64,000 nt of DNA from Roseivirga spongicola (GCF_001592965.1 NZ_LRPC01000028.1:1178001-1242000), one strand, 5' to 3'; positions 9,498 to 18,476 are shown, counted from the first letter of the stretch. The notes: generated by a model from the sequence alone, not told the origin. Numbers and translations: made by a program.

Positions 9498-11219
9498 ATG
9501 CTGGAAATTAAGAACTCACTTAAAGGCCTATTGGCAGGGCTGATTCTTTTACTAAGTGCCTGTTCATCGGGCGAAAAAGCCGACTCAATCTTCTACAACG
9601 GCTCTATTTATACCGTAGATGACTCCAACCCACAGGCAGAAGCCGTTGCCGTAAAAGACGGAATGATTATGGCCGTTGGTTCTTCTTCTGATATTATGAA
9701 ATATCAAGGAGACGAAACTGAAATGGTAGACCTCAATGGTCAAACTATGACACCTGGATTCATTGAATCACACGCTCACATGATGGGTGTTGGCTATAAC
9801 AAATTAGAACTAGACCTCATGTATGTAAAAACCTATGATGAACTAGTTGCAAAAGTTGCTGAAGCAGTAGAAAAGGCGCAACCAGGAGATTGGATTACAG
9901 GTAGAGGTTGGCATCAGGATAAATGGATTGAAAAACCAGACAATATGGTAAAGGGCTTTCAAACTCATGATAAAATGAGTGCTGTAAGCCCAGACAACCC
10001 GGTTTGGTTGAGACATGCCAGTGGCCACGCTGCTTTTGGAAATGCCAAAGCCATGGAATTAGCTGGGGTAAACAACCTTAGCATTGAAAGCCTTCAAGGA
10101 GAAGTAGAAGGGGGAGAAATTATTAAGGATGAATTAGGCAATCCAACTGGGGTTTTCACCGAAAGAGCCGCCAGCATTATTGGCAAGCTAGTACCAGCAG
10201 AAACCGAAGAGAGAGCTGAACAAGCCTTGCAAATGGCTATAGATGAATGCCTTAGACTAGGCATAACTAGCTTTCATGATGCCGGCTCAGGACAAGACTT
10301 TATTGATAGACTTCAAAAGTTCAAAGACCAAGGTAAACTAAAGGTAAGAATGTACACCATGCTTACTGGTCGCCAGCCTTCTCTCTTAGAGGAGTGGTAT
10401 GAAAAAGGCCCAATGATTGACCCTGACCACCTCCACACTGTACGTTCGATTAAACTAAACTGCGATGGAGCACTTGGGCCTAGAGGAGCTTGGTTATTAG
10501 AAGAGTACACTGATAGACCTGGACATTATGGACACGAAACATTACCAATGGAAACAGTAACCACTGTTTCTGAAAAGGCACTAGCGTCTGGTTTTCAAGT
10601 TTGTTCTCACGCTATAGGCGATAGAGCCAATAGAGAAATTCTAGACAGATACGAAGCCGCCTTTGATAAATACCCAGATGTCGATAGAAAAGCTGAAAGA
10701 TTCAGAATTGAACATGCCCAACACTTAAGCGAAGAAGACATTGCTCGTTTTGGCGAGATGAATATTGTAGCTGCTATGCAAGCCATTCACATGAGTTCTG
10801 ACAGACCTTGGGCTATTGATAGATTGGGTGAAGAGCGTATTGTAGAGGGTGCTTACGTGTGGCAAAAATTGATGGATGCTGGCGCTGTGGTTTGTAATGG
10901 AACCGATGCACCAGTTGAACCTCTAGATCCACTACCATCTTTCTACGCTTCTATTTCTCGTAAAACCTTGGATGGTTTCCCTGAAGGTGGCTTTGAGGCA
11001 GATCAAGCTATGACTAGAGCACAGGCGCTAAAGTCTTATACTCTAGACGGAGCTTACGCTGAATTTGAAGAAGACTTCAAAGGATCTATTGAAGTAGGTA
11101 AAGCAGCCGACTTCACTATTTTCGACAAGAATATTATGACTGTTCCTGAGCAAGAAATACTAAAAGCAAAAGCCACTATGACTGTAGTTGGCGGTGAAAT
11201 AGTTTTCAGAGGAGAGTAA
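9498..11219 (+). CDS. Amidohydrolase family lipoprotein (YtcJ-like)
   Basis: 573 residues. The lipoprotein signal ends L-L-S-A-C (Cys 22), so the enzyme is exported and membrane-anchored. The metal-dependent hydrolase fold shows P-G-F-I-E-S-H-A-H (H92 and H94 of the HxH metal motif), G-R-G-W-H-Q-D-K-W, a mid-protein R-I-E-H-A-Q-H, and T-D-A-P-V-E-P-L-D-P carrying the last metal Asp. This is the amidohydrolase_3/YtcJ type, whose members mostly have unknown substrates, often N-acyl or cyclic amides. It is a single gene with its own promoter and a strong terminator. The N-terminal composite sandwich domain continues into residues 25-85 and closes at the C-terminus (A-D-F-T-I-F). Confidence 0.9.
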   Translation: MLEIKNSLKGLLAGLILLLSACSSGEKADSIFYNGSIYTVDDSNPQAEAVAVKDGMIMAVGSSSDIMKYQGDETEMVDLNGQTMTPGFIESHAHMMGVGYNKLELDLMYVKTYDELVAKVAEAVEKAQPGDWITGRGWHQDKWIEKPDNMVKGFQTHDKMSAVSPDNPVWLRHASGHAAFGNAKAMELAGVNNLSIESLQGEVEGGEIIKDELGNPTGVFTERAASIIGKLVPAETEERAEQALQMAIDECLRLGITSFHDAGSGQDFIDRLQKFKDQGKLKVRMYTMLTGRQPSLLEEWYEKGPMIDPDHLHTVRSIKLNCDGALGPRGAWLLEEYTDRPGHYGHETLPMETVTTVSEKALASGFQVCSHAIGDRANREILDRYEAAFDKYPDVDRKAERFRIEHAQHLSEEDIARFGEMNIVAAMQAIHMSSDRPWAIDRLGEERIVEGAYVWQKLMDAGAVVCNGTDAPVEPLDPLPSFYASISRKTLDGFPEGGFEADQAMTRAQALKSYTLDGAYAEFEEDFKGSIEVGKAADFTIFDKNIMTVPEQEILKAKATMTVVGGEIVFRGE

Positions 11220-11243
11220 ATCTTCTTTTTAATTACCAAAAAT

Positions 11244-11275
11244 AAAGGGTCGTTTAATGAACGACCCTTTTTATA
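11244..11275. terminator. Bidirectional terminator after the amidohydrolase gene
   Basis: Stem AAAGGGTCGTT (11244-11254) / AACGACCCTTT (11260-11270), with a 5-base loop, followed by TTATATT. Read in the other direction the stem is followed by ATTTTTGG, so it can also close the minus-strand transcript that comes from 11.5 kb. Confidence 0.85.
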
Positions 11276-11499
11276 TTAAACCCATAAGAACCCAGAGGTC
11301 TTTTCGAACCTCTATTAAAGACAAGATTTGGGCTATCCTTTAAACTCGCAACAGTCCACTGTTATCCTGCACTAAGTACGAGGCCCCGAAAATTCGGGGT
11401 GAGGCCTTGTTTTGAGAGGGATTCACCCGGTATTTGAGTTAAAATTGTAAAGTTCGAAAACTGGTCTAAGCTCAAATGGGTATTTCCTTATCTCATTTG
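11244..11499 (-). ncRNA. Candidate structured small RNA (about 250 nt), possibly 6S-like
   Basis: On the minus strand a well-formed promoter (11505-11536) leads into about 250 bases that end at the intrinsic hairpin 11244-11270. No ORF longer than a few codons is present. Reading 5' to 3', the transcript contains several clean hairpins: AGTT-TTCG-AACT near 11462-11451; CCCCGAA/TTCGGGG near 11399-11384; AACAG-TGGA-CTGTT near 11363-11350; and AGAGGT/ACCTCT near 11313-11294. The 5' ATAAG...ACCCA can pair with 3' TGGGT...CTTAT, and TTTAACTC with GAGTTTAAA, giving a rod closed at both ends. That overall shape would suit 6S RNA, but I see no diagnostic sequence, so the family is unassigned. The promoter, terminator and palindromes are seen; transcription is inferred. 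Confidence 0.5.
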
Positions 11500-11504
11500 T
11501 AATA

Positions 11505-11536
11505 CAAACATAGAAAGGCTTTGGTTTCAACAAAAA
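11505..11536 (-). promoter_or_regulatory. Promoter of the candidate small RNA
   Basis: On the minus strand TTTG (complement of 11531-11534) is separated by 18 bases from TATGTTTG (complement of 11505-11512). The latter fits TAnnTTTG exactly. No coding sequence lies downstream on this strand before the terminator. Confidence 0.6.
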
Positions 11537-11636
11537 GGAAAAAATGCATATTTCCTATCCAAGCACATTCATATAAATCTTCTACGGCATTACAGATGCT
11601 TTTTCTTAGCTTGCAGGTTTACCGAATACTGCAGTA

Positions 11637-12830
11637 TTGACGACTCCAACTGACACTATCTTTACCAAGAACTTTATACTTCATGGTACAGCCTATTTCT
11701 TAATGGCTGCTGCCTTTTATTTCCTACTCCCTACCCTGCCAGTATATGCCGTAAACGCATTAGATGCAAACAACAATCAAGTAGGTTATATTATAGGTGT
11801 TTATTCTCTATCTGCATTACTTATTAGACCTATCGCAGGCTATATGTTAGATGCCTACGGCCGAAGAATGGTCTATATAGTAGCGTTAGTGTTTTTCACC
11901 ATTCTTTGTGCTAGCTATCATTTCTCCTATACCTTCTTTCTCCTATTGCTTATTAGAGTTTTTCATGGCTTTTCATGGGGAATAATTACTACAGGAGGCA
12001 GCACAATTGCTACCGACTTAGTGCCTGAATCTAAAAGAGGTGAAGGCATTGGCTACTTCGGAATGGCCATGACTTTTGCGGTTGCACTTGCTCCTTACAT
12101 TGGAGATCAGATTATGGGGCAAAACAACTTCTCTAACCTATTTACAATCTCAACAATTGTAGCTATTGCATCATTGGTGCTGACGCTATTTGTAAAAATG
12201 CCGAAGGTAAGTACTGGCGAAACAAAAGTGCAGCTGTCTAAGATGTTCGATAAGAGGGTAAATAGAATTGCATTGGTAATGTTTACCGGAGCATTTCCTT
12301 TTGCAGCCATCATATCTTTCATCAGAATTTATAGCGATGAACAAGGCATAAAACAAGGTGCTTTGTTCTTTATTTTTCTAGCCCTGGGTGTAGTTATAGT
12401 AAGGCTTTTTGTAGGTAAAGTAATGGATAAGCACGGACCATCTACTCTGGTAGCCATTGGGCTAACACTTACTGTATTAGGCTTAGTTTGGCTTCGATAT
12501 ATAGATAGTTTTTGGCCTTTAATGATGTCTGGGATGGTGCTTGGCTTTGGCAATGGCATTATTATGCCTACCGTACAGACCATGGCCATGAACATGGTAC
12601 CTATTGAAAGGCGTGGAGCTGCTAACGCCACTTTCTTTTCATCAGTAGACTTAGGAATTGGCGCGGGTTCAATAGCCCTTGGCTACGTTGCCGAATATTA
12701 TGGAATCAGCATGATGTTTTTCATCTGCGGTATTATAATTTTGTTCCCTCTCATGTTTTATTTCCTCTTTGTGAGGAATCATTACCACAAACATGTGGAG
12801 CTACTGAAAGCGGAAGAAAATAATGCCTAA
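11637..12830 (+). CDS. MFS transporter
   Basis: A 397-residue protein with 12 predicted membrane helices. After helix 2 it has R-P-I-A-G-Y-M-L-D-A-Y-G-R-R, the A-motif of the major facilitator superfamily, and a related G-K-V-M-D-K-H-G in the second half. It moves a small molecule across the inner membrane, probably with protons; the substrate is unknown. The best start is a TTG at 11637, giving a short hydrophilic lead (T-T-P-T-D-T-I-F) before helix 1; the first ATG (11703) would cut into helix 1. Its end overlaps the aminotransferase gene by 8 bases, so the two are translationally coupled and may share a substrate pathway. Confidence 0.85.
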   Translation: MTTPTDTIFTKNFILHGTAYFLMAAAFYFLLPTLPVYAVNALDANNNQVGYIIGVYSLSALLIRPIAGYMLDAYGRRMVYIVALVFFTILCASYHFSYTFFLLLLIRVFHGFSWGIITTGGSTIATDLVPESKRGEGIGYFGMAMTFAVALAPYIGDQIMGQNNFSNLFTISTIVAIASLVLTLFVKMPKVSTGETKVQLSKMFDKRVNRIALVMFTGAFPFAAIISFIRIYSDEQGIKQGALFFIFLALGVVIVRLFVGKVMDKHGPSTLVAIGLTLTVLGLVWLRYIDSFWPLMMSGMVLGFGNGIIMPTVQTMAMNMVPIERRGAANATFFSSVDLGIGAGSIALGYVAEYYGISMMFFICGIIILFPLMFYFLFVRNHYHKHVELLKAEENNA

Positions 12831-13902
12831 AAAGATATTCTTTACCCCCGGTCCATCTGCAATATATTTCACGGTTGAGGAGCACCTTAGAACTGCACTA
12901 AAAGACCAAGTGATGGAAGTAAACCATCGCAGCACTCAAGCCGAAGGCTACTATAAAACAGCGGTAGAAAACCTTAAGTCTTTGATGGATATTCCCGAAG
13001 ACTACCAGATATTCTTTTTAAGCTCTGCTACTGAAATTTGGGAACGGCAATTACAAAATTTGGTAATAGAGAATTCTTTTCACTACTGCTACGGTGCCTT
13101 TTCAAATCGATTTTATGATTTCGCTGCCGACTGGCATTTGAAGCCACAAAAAGCTACTGCTGAATTTGGCAGCTTCCCCAATACAGACCCAAGCCTTATT
13201 CCGGCCGATACCGAGCTTATAAGCATGGCTCTAAATGAAACCTCAACGGGAGTTTCTTTTCCTACGGAAGATATTTATGCTATTCGAAAAGCTCACCCTG
13301 ATGCTCTGATAGCTGTGGACGGGGTTTCGGCATTTCCTGTAGTTGATCTAGATTTTTCTCAAGTAGATAGCGCCTATTTTTCTGTTCAAAAATGCTTTGG
13401 CTTGCCAGCTGGTTTAGGTGTTTGGATTGTTAGCCCAAGAGCCATTGAAAAATCAGAGCAAAAAAGAGCAAGAGGCCATTCAATTGGCTCGTATCAGGCC
13501 TTACCTAACTTACTGAAGAACGGCACAAAGTACCAGACTACTTTTACCGCCAATGTTTTAGATATTTTCCTACTCAGTAAAGTAACTGGCGATATGCTAG
13601 AAAAAGGCTTAGATGTTATCAGAAGAGAGGCAAAATATAAGTCTGCATTGCTTTATCATACCATAGAACAACACCCAAAACTTTCAGCATTTGTTCCAGA
13701 TAAAAAACTCCGATCTGAAACTGTAGCAGTGGCCAATACAGAGGGCGATTCTGCAGCTATTATAAATGCGCTAAAAGACAAAGGCTTTGTAATAGGAAAC
13801 GGCTACGGAGCTTACAAAGGAAAGCAAATTAGAATAGCTTCTTTCCCAACCCATTCTAAGGAATTAATTGAGCTCTTGGCAGATACTCTAATGACTCTTT
13901 AA
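12823..13902 (+). CDS. Class V aminotransferase (PLP enzyme, SerC/alanine-glyoxylate type)
   Basis: 359 residues. It opens with F-T-P-G-P-S, has N-H-R-S near residue 34, the PLP Asp in V-D-G-V-S-A-F-P and the Schiff-base Lys in V-Q-K-C-F-G-L-P-A-G-L-G (near 190). The fold is that of class V aminotransferases, which includes phosphoserine and serine/alanine-glyoxylate aminotransferases. It could supply the middle step of serine synthesis that the SerB-SerA fusion lacks, but the sequence is not that of a standard SerC, so I give no symbol. Its 8-base overlap with the upstream MFS gene suggests that transport and transamination are linked. Confidence 0.8.
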   Translation: MPKKIFFTPGPSAIYFTVEEHLRTALKDQVMEVNHRSTQAEGYYKTAVENLKSLMDIPEDYQIFFLSSATEIWERQLQNLVIENSFHYCYGAFSNRFYDFAADWHLKPQKATAEFGSFPNTDPSLIPADTELISMALNETSTGVSFPTEDIYAIRKAHPDALIAVDGVSAFPVVDLDFSQVDSAYFSVQKCFGLPAGLGVWIVSPRAIEKSEQKRARGHSIGSYQALPNLLKNGTKYQTTFTANVLDIFLLSKVTGDMLEKGLDVIRREAKYKSALLYHTIEQHPKLSAFVPDKKLRSETVAVANTEGDSAAIINALKDKGFVIGNGYGAYKGKQIRIASFPTHSKELIELLADTLMTL

Positions 13903-13938
13903 GTCTTTAAAGTCCTTCCATTTATTTGTATATCTTTA

Positions 13939-13970
13939 TTGGCGTAGGAAAAAGCGGAATATTACTTTTG
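13939..13970 (+). promoter_or_regulatory. Promoter of the universal stress protein gene
   Basis: TTG at 13939-13941, a 21-base spacer, and a perfect TAnnTTTG box (TACTTTTG, 13963-13970), 17 bases before the ATG. Confidence 0.5.
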
Positions 13971-13987
13971 CACAGAATATTAGCCAC

Positions 13988-14908
13988 ATGCCAGTAAGAG
14001 ACAAGATTTTGGTACTAATGGATACTTCAGATGCCGACAAGACACTTCTGAAGTTTCTAGAAATTATTGCAACATCTAGCGAGACTAAAGAAATACACTT
14101 TTTCAACAGCATCAGTGAGATGAAAATCCCTGAAGGTGTTCTCAAAGATTTCCCAGAAATCAAAGAGAAGTCTATCGAAGACAGAAAGAGTAAGATTCAA
14201 ACTTTAGTGAAAAACTCACTATCTCAAAAACTGATAGACATCTCTCAGTATCACGTAAGAGAAGGTGCTCCCTCAAAGTCTATTCTGAAGTTCGTTGAAA
14301 AGAACGACATAGACCTTATTATGATGGGTAGACATAAGAGTTTTGTTGGAGGAGGAATTCTGTCTAATCGCTTAGCCAGAAGAGCTGCTTGTAGCCTTTT
14401 CATTATACCAGAACAAGCCAAGCCTAATGTAAACTTCTTACACGTTCCTTGCGACTTTTCTAAACACTCTAAAATTGCCATGGAAGAGGCGATTAGAGTA
14501 GCTAGGAAATACAAAGATGTACGCATTGTTTGCCAAAACGTATTTACTGTCCCAGGAGGCTACCATTACTCTGGTAAAACCTATGAAGAATTTGCCGAGG
14601 TGATGAGGGCAAATGCCGAAAGAGATTATAAAAAGTTTATGTCTGAGATAGACCATGAAGGGGTCAATCTAGAAGTTGTTTATTCTCTCGATACTAATGA
14701 CAACCCTGTAACAGACATTATAGACTTTGCACATGAGCATAATCCTGGAACCATTTTTATTGGAGTAAAAGGAAGAAGCTCTACAACAGCCCTCTTTATT
14801 GGTAGCAGAGCGGAACAACTAATTCAATACAATAGCGATATACCAATGATGGTAGTTCGTCCTAAAGGACAGAACTCAGGAATTCTAGATCTGATTAAGG
14901 AAATTTAG
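13988..14908 (+). CDS. Universal stress protein with two UspA domains
   Basis: 306 residues with two tandem Usp folds, about 1-145 and 150-300. The first ends with D-L-I-M-M-G-R-H-K and a following loop; the second carries the ATP-type loop G-V-K-G-R-S-S-T-T-A-L-F-I-G-S-R-A-E-Q-L. Usp proteins are cytoplasmic and help cells survive stress and growth arrest by mechanisms that differ between members. The gene is monocistronic, with its own promoter and a strong terminator. The first domain's loop (G-R-H-K-S-F-V-G-G-G-I-L-S-N-R) is a divergent version, so the two halves may bind different ligands. Confidence 0.88.
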   Translation: MPVRDKILVLMDTSDADKTLLKFLEIIATSSETKEIHFFNSISEMKIPEGVLKDFPEIKEKSIEDRKSKIQTLVKNSLSQKLIDISQYHVREGAPSKSILKFVEKNDIDLIMMGRHKSFVGGGILSNRLARRAACSLFIIPEQAKPNVNFLHVPCDFSKHSKIAMEEAIRVARKYKDVRIVCQNVFTVPGGYHYSGKTYEEFAEVMRANAERDYKKFMSEIDHEGVNLEVVYSLDTNDNPVTDIIDFAHEHNPGTIFIGVKGRSSTTALFIGSRAEQLIQYNSDIPMMVVRPKGQNSGILDLIKEI

Positions 14909-14923
14909 AGTTTAACTCCATAA

Positions 14924-14965
14924 AATAAGGGCCTGTTTCTATTAGAAACAGGCCCTTATTCTTTT
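14924..14965. terminator. Bidirectional terminator between usp and the haem-binding protein gene
   Basis: A perfect 17-bp stem (14924-14940 / 14944-14960) containing GGGCCTGTTTCT, with a 3-base loop, followed by CTTTTG. The minus-strand read-out also ends in T-rich sequence. Confidence 0.85.
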
Positions 14966-14984
14966 GTAGAAGAATGATGCTGGG

Positions 14985-15389
14985 TTACTTTCCCTTCAAG
15001 CGCTTTTCCTCTTTTTCTAACCAAGCCATAAAGGCTTTATTTTCTTCATCTGTTAATTTCATTTTCGGGTTTCTCTCCACCATTCTTGCCGGTGGCATAT
15101 CGCCATCCTCAATTACCTCAAACATTTCAGCAATAAAATCTTCTTGCTGTTCTTTATTCATTTCAGGCACCTTTACCCACTGCAGTTTTTCTCTGGCCTT
15201 CTCATTACGTGCATCAGGCTTATGACAATTCATACACTTTACCTCTACTATCTCTTTTATATTATCTGGCAATTCAATTTTAGAGTCCTGATGTAATTGT
15301 ACGGCATTACTTTCTATTGGCTTGGGATTGAAAGCCGAGCTAATAATTACTGTACCCATTAGAGCAAAAAATAGTGTAAATCGTTTCAT
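14985..15389 (-). CDS. Small periplasmic haem-binding (cytochrome c-like) protein
   Basis: 134 residues. The signal peptide is residues 1-20. A single C52-M-N-C-H56 covalent haem-binding motif lies in a segment V-E-V-K-C-M-N-C-H-K-P. G-D-M-P-P-A-R-M near residue 97-104 offers a Met as the distal ligand. The C-terminus is a charged helix (W-L-E-K-E-E-K-R). This matches the short haem_bd domain common in Bacteroidota. Periplasmic electron transfer or haem sensing is possible. It is followed on the minus strand by a bidirectional terminator, and an MFS gene lies upstream on the same strand, 61 bases before its start. Confidence 0.8.
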   Translation of the reverse strand: MKRFTLFFALMGTVIISSAFNPKPIESNAVQLHQDSKIELPDNIKEIVEVKCMNCHKPDARNEKAREKLQWVKVPEMNKEQQEDFIAEMFEVIEDGDMPPARMVERNPKMKLTDEENKAFMAWLEKEEKRLKGK

Positions 15390-15449
15390 GGTTAGTTTTA
15401 TGGAATGTTAAAAGTTTCAACTAGTTAGATAAAAATTTTATGCGAAGGT

Positions 15450-16682
15450 TTAAGCTTGTTGAACAGCTCCTGCCTTGTCGGTAAGTCGCTTCAAAACGAA
15501 AATGACAATCAACAAAAGCACCATAGGCACCAATGTATAAGAGAAGGCTTGGTCTGCTCCTAGCTCTCTAAACAGGTAGCCTATAATTCTAGAGCCTAAC
15601 GTACCTCCTAGGGCAGAAAAAATAATGATTAATCCAGACATTGGGCTATGAAGTTTCTTTGGCAATGCACTTAACACCACTGAGTTTAAAAGAGGGTAAA
15701 TAGGTGCTATAAACAGACCAACAAGAGGGAAAGCGTAACCAATTGCAGGAACATCGGCCAATGTTTCAACTGCTTCAATATTAGCATTTACAGCTTTTGG
15801 TAAAATGAATAAAACAATAGCCATGGCAGCTAATATACAAACAGTTAATACGCTCACCCATGAGAAGCGTTTTGTAAGCTGCCCTGCAGCAAGCCGTCCA
15901 ATACCTAGTGAAATCATCAATACACTAGACATCATAATGGCTACATTCTCTGGCAGATTCATCACCTTCTGATTAAAGGTTGGCAGCCAGGTCATTATTC
16001 CCTGCTCCATCATCACAAAAAGAAAAGCCGAAAGCACAAAAACAATTACCAAAAGTCTCGCTATTAGCTTAACCATTTCAAGAAAGTCTTCTTTTAAACC
16101 AGCACCAGGAGCATCATAACTTTGATCGAACTTAGCCCGTGTAAGTAAGAAAAAGGCCGCTAAGGTCAACCCAGCCAATAGCCAATAAACATTTAACCAA
16201 GCGTTAGGGTCAGCCTCAGAATTAAATGCAGGGAAAAGAAAATAAGCCAGGGCTATACCAAACATAAACACACCCTCAATACTACTCATTAGACTATTGT
16301 GCTCACGCTCGTTTTCTGTTACCAATCCTATAGCAGAGTACACAGACACTTTCACTACTCCAAAGCCTATACCCACCAACATAAATAGCAGTTTCGCACT
16401 CCAAAATGAATTACCAAAATACATAAGAATACACCCCAGTGTAACCAATAACAAAGCACCCAACATTCCCTTTTTATAACCAATTCTAGGGAGAAAAGAG
16501 GCTATCAGAAAAGAGGTAAACATGATGGAAAAGTCCTTAAAAGCTTCCAAAGAGCTAGCATCAACCTCATCTACACCGTAAACGTTTTGCGACTTGAGAA
16601 TAACAATGCCAACAGAATTAAGAAGAATGGCAAAAACGAAATAATTAATGTAAAGTGAGAGCTTTACGGCCTTGTTGTTCAT
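15450..16682 (-). CDS. MFS transporter (sugar/FucP-like type)
   Basis: 410 residues and about 12 membrane helices. The first half has L-P-R-I-G-Y-K-K-G-M after helix 2, in place of the usual A-motif, and a fairly long cytoplasmic centre (A-K-F-D-Q-S-Y-D-A-P). The second half has L-T-K-R-F-S-W. The pattern is closest to FucP/NanT-style transporters of Bacteroidota, but the substrate is not determinable. I prefer the ATG at 16682 (M-N-N-K-A-V-K); an in-frame ATG at 16700 adds only six residues. It diverges from the DmpA-type peptidase gene, with under 100 bases between the starts. The haem-binding protein gene follows downstream on the same strand. Confidence 0.85.
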   Translation of the reverse strand: MNNKAVKLSLYINYFVFAILLNSVGIVILKSQNVYGVDEVDASSLEAFKDFSIMFTSFLIASFLPRIGYKKGMLGALLLVTLGCILMYFGNSFWSAKLLFMLVGIGFGVVKVSVYSAIGLVTENEREHNSLMSSIEGVFMFGIALAYFLFPAFNSEADPNAWLNVYWLLAGLTLAAFFLLTRAKFDQSYDAPGAGLKEDFLEMVKLIARLLVIVFVLSAFLFVMMEQGIMTWLPTFNQKVMNLPENVAIMMSSVLMISLGIGRLAAGQLTKRFSWVSVLTVCILAAMAIVLFILPKAVNANIEAVETLADVPAIGYAFPLVGLFIAPIYPLLNSVVLSALPKKLHSPMSGLIIIFSALGGTLGSRIIGYLFRELGADQAFSYTLVPMVLLLIVIFVLKRLTDKAGAVQQA

Positions 16683-16771
16683 AGCTACTAGTCTGGTCAA
16701 ATCGGAAGATAAGAATTTGACAGCAAATAGCTTACAACAAACACCATCCTATTTTTCTATATATTCATCTC

Positions 16772-17887
16772 ATGAAAGTACTTCTCTCCTTTATTCTACT
16801 ATTCTTTTCCACCGCTTCTTTTGCCCAAAAAGCAAGAGATTATGGTGTGGAAATAGGTGTTATGAAAACAGGAAAACTAAACTCCATAACAGATGTAGAT
16901 GGTGTAAAAGTTGGACACACAACACGAGTTGAAGGAACAACAATAAGAACGGGAGTAACAGCAATTCTCCCCCACTCAGGAAATATCTTTCAACAAAAAG
17001 TACCAGCAGCCATCTATATAGGGAACGGTTTTGGAAAGTTGGCAGGCATAAGTCAAGTACAAGAACTTGGGAATCTAGAAACTCCAATCATTCTTACAAA
17101 TACGTTGAGTGTACCCATGGGCATCCAAGGCACTGTCAAGTACACGCTAGGGTTAGAAGGCAACGAAAATGTGCGCTCCGTTAACGCTGTTGTTGGAGAA
17201 ACAAACGATGGTGGTTTAAACGACATAAGAGGTATGCACATTTCCGAATCTGATGTTATAAAAGCCATAGAATCAGCAACAACTGGCCAGGTACAAGAAG
17301 GCAATGTTGGTGCAGGAACTGGTACTATTGCTTTCGGTTATAAAGGAGGAATTGGCACATCTTCTCGCTTAGTGCCTAAATCATTAGGCGGTTATACTGT
17401 CGGAGTTTTGGTACAAACCAATTTTGGTGGGGTTCTAACTATTGCTGGTGTTCCGGTTGGAAAAGAGCTTAATAAGTACCCGTTCAAAAATGCTATTGAA
17501 AAAAGTGATGGCTCTTGCATGATGGTTGTACTTACCAATGCTCCTTTAGATGCAAGACAATTAGAGCGAATAGCTAAGCGTGCCATGATGGGCTTAGCAA
17601 AAACAGGCGGTATAGCATCAAATGGCAGCGGTGATTATGTAATAGCTGCTTCTACCGCAGAAAGCATGCGCATTCCTTATCAAACCAGAAATACAACAGA
17701 CAATGGTGGAGTGCTAAGAAACGATGAGATGTCTGCGCTATTTATGGCCACAATTGAGGCAACCGAAGAAGCAATAATTAACTCTCTATTTACAGCACAA
17801 ACTATGACTGGCAATGGCAGAACCGTTGAATCTATTCCATTAAACAGGGTAATCTCTATTCTGAAGTCGTACGGAGTTATACGTTAA
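16772..17887 (+). CDS. DmpA/BapA-type aminopeptidase (peptidase family S58, P1)
   Basis: 371 residues with a signal peptide ending S-F-A-Q (residue 19). The self-processing Ntn-hydrolase fold is clear: I-T-D-V-D-G-V-K-V-G-H-T near 39-50, N-G-F-G-K near 85, G-E-T-N-D-G near 142, and the cleavage site D-G247|S248-C-M-M-V-V-L-T-N-A-P-L, at nearly the same position as Gly249-Ser250 of DmpA. After self-cleavage Ser248 becomes the nucleophile. Family members release N-terminal D- or L-amino acids or beta-amino acids from peptides. Here it is exported, probably for peptide scavenging or peptidoglycan peptide turnover. Its stop overlaps the convergent marR gene by 11 bases. Confidence 0.9.
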   Translation: MKVLLSFILLFFSTASFAQKARDYGVEIGVMKTGKLNSITDVDGVKVGHTTRVEGTTIRTGVTAILPHSGNIFQQKVPAAIYIGNGFGKLAGISQVQELGNLETPIILTNTLSVPMGIQGTVKYTLGLEGNENVRSVNAVVGETNDGGLNDIRGMHISESDVIKAIESATTGQVQEGNVGAGTGTIAFGYKGGIGTSSRLVPKSLGGYTVGVLVQTNFGGVLTIAGVPVGKELNKYPFKNAIEKSDGSCMMVVLTNAPLDARQLERIAKRAMMGLAKTGGIASNGSGDYVIAASTAESMRIPYQTRNTTDNGGVLRNDEMSALFMATIEATEEAIINSLFTAQTMTGNGRTVESIPLNRVISILKSYGVIR

Positions 17888-18338
17888 CCTGACGAAAAGC
17901 ATCTAACGTGTCACTCGCTTTTTCTACCAAGTCTTGATTAATTGAATCAAAATTATGTAACCAACCGGTCATCTCTTGGTCTACATTATCCAGAATGCCC
18001 AAGCCTTTCTCCGTAATCACAACATCTTTGGCTCTTCTATCCGACTTGCAGACTGTTCTGGCTACCAACTCTTTAGATTCAAGCCTATCTACAATTCTAG
18101 ACGCGTTAGACATTCTATCCAGCATTCTTTCAATGATGGTGTTTACAGTACACGGTTCAGGGTACTGGCCTCTTAGTATTCTTAATACATTGTATTGAGG
18201 CGTGGTTATTCCATGACTTTTAAAAAGTTTATTCTGTTGATCGTGTAGCCAACTATTGGTATAAATGATGTTTACCATCAACTTCTCATAAGGACTTTTA
18301 AATTCCTTTTTCTGCTTTATATCATCAAGAATGCCCAT
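17877..18338 (-). CDS. MarR-family transcriptional regulator
   Basis: 153 residues. The winged helix lies at about 45-115, with T-P-Q-Y-N-V-L-R-I-L-R, a recognition helix region (M-L-D-R-M-S-N-A-S-R-I-V-D-R-L), and the wing K-S-D-R-R-A-K-D-V-V-I-T-E-K-G. Flanking helices form the dimer interface. MarR proteins are usually ligand-responsive repressors. No target is obvious: the gene stands alone, its 3' end overlaps the peptidase gene, and the ECF sigma gene is divergent 139 bases away. A role in that divergent promoter is possible but unproven. Confidence 0.88.
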   Translation of the reverse strand: MGILDDIKQKKEFKSPYEKLMVNIIYTNSWLHDQQNKLFKSHGITTPQYNVLRILRGQYPEPCTVNTIIERMLDRMSNASRIVDRLESKELVARTVCKSDRRAKDVVITEKGLGILDNVDQEMTGWLHNFDSINQDLVEKASDTLDAFRQVNV

Positions 18339-18476
18339 CGTCTAAATATTAACAATAACTAAATTAACACTTTACCTTAACTCTTCAAGGCTAGATAAAA
18401 TTCCATTCATCAATAATGTTACTATATTAAGAGAACAGGTTAAACCTTAAGCAACCAAGGTGGTCTAACCTCTGAT

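Noticed and set aside
11295-11320. GGTTCGAAA, which looks like a tRNA T-loop
   Set aside because: The flanking arm is not a 5-bp T-stem with a 7-base loop, and there is no acceptor or anticodon stem. It is a hairpin of the candidate small RNA.
11244-11499. Assignment of the minus-strand RNA as tmRNA or RNase P RNA
   Set aside because: No tag ORF, no tRNA-like ends and no GAGGAAAGTCC-type motif are present.
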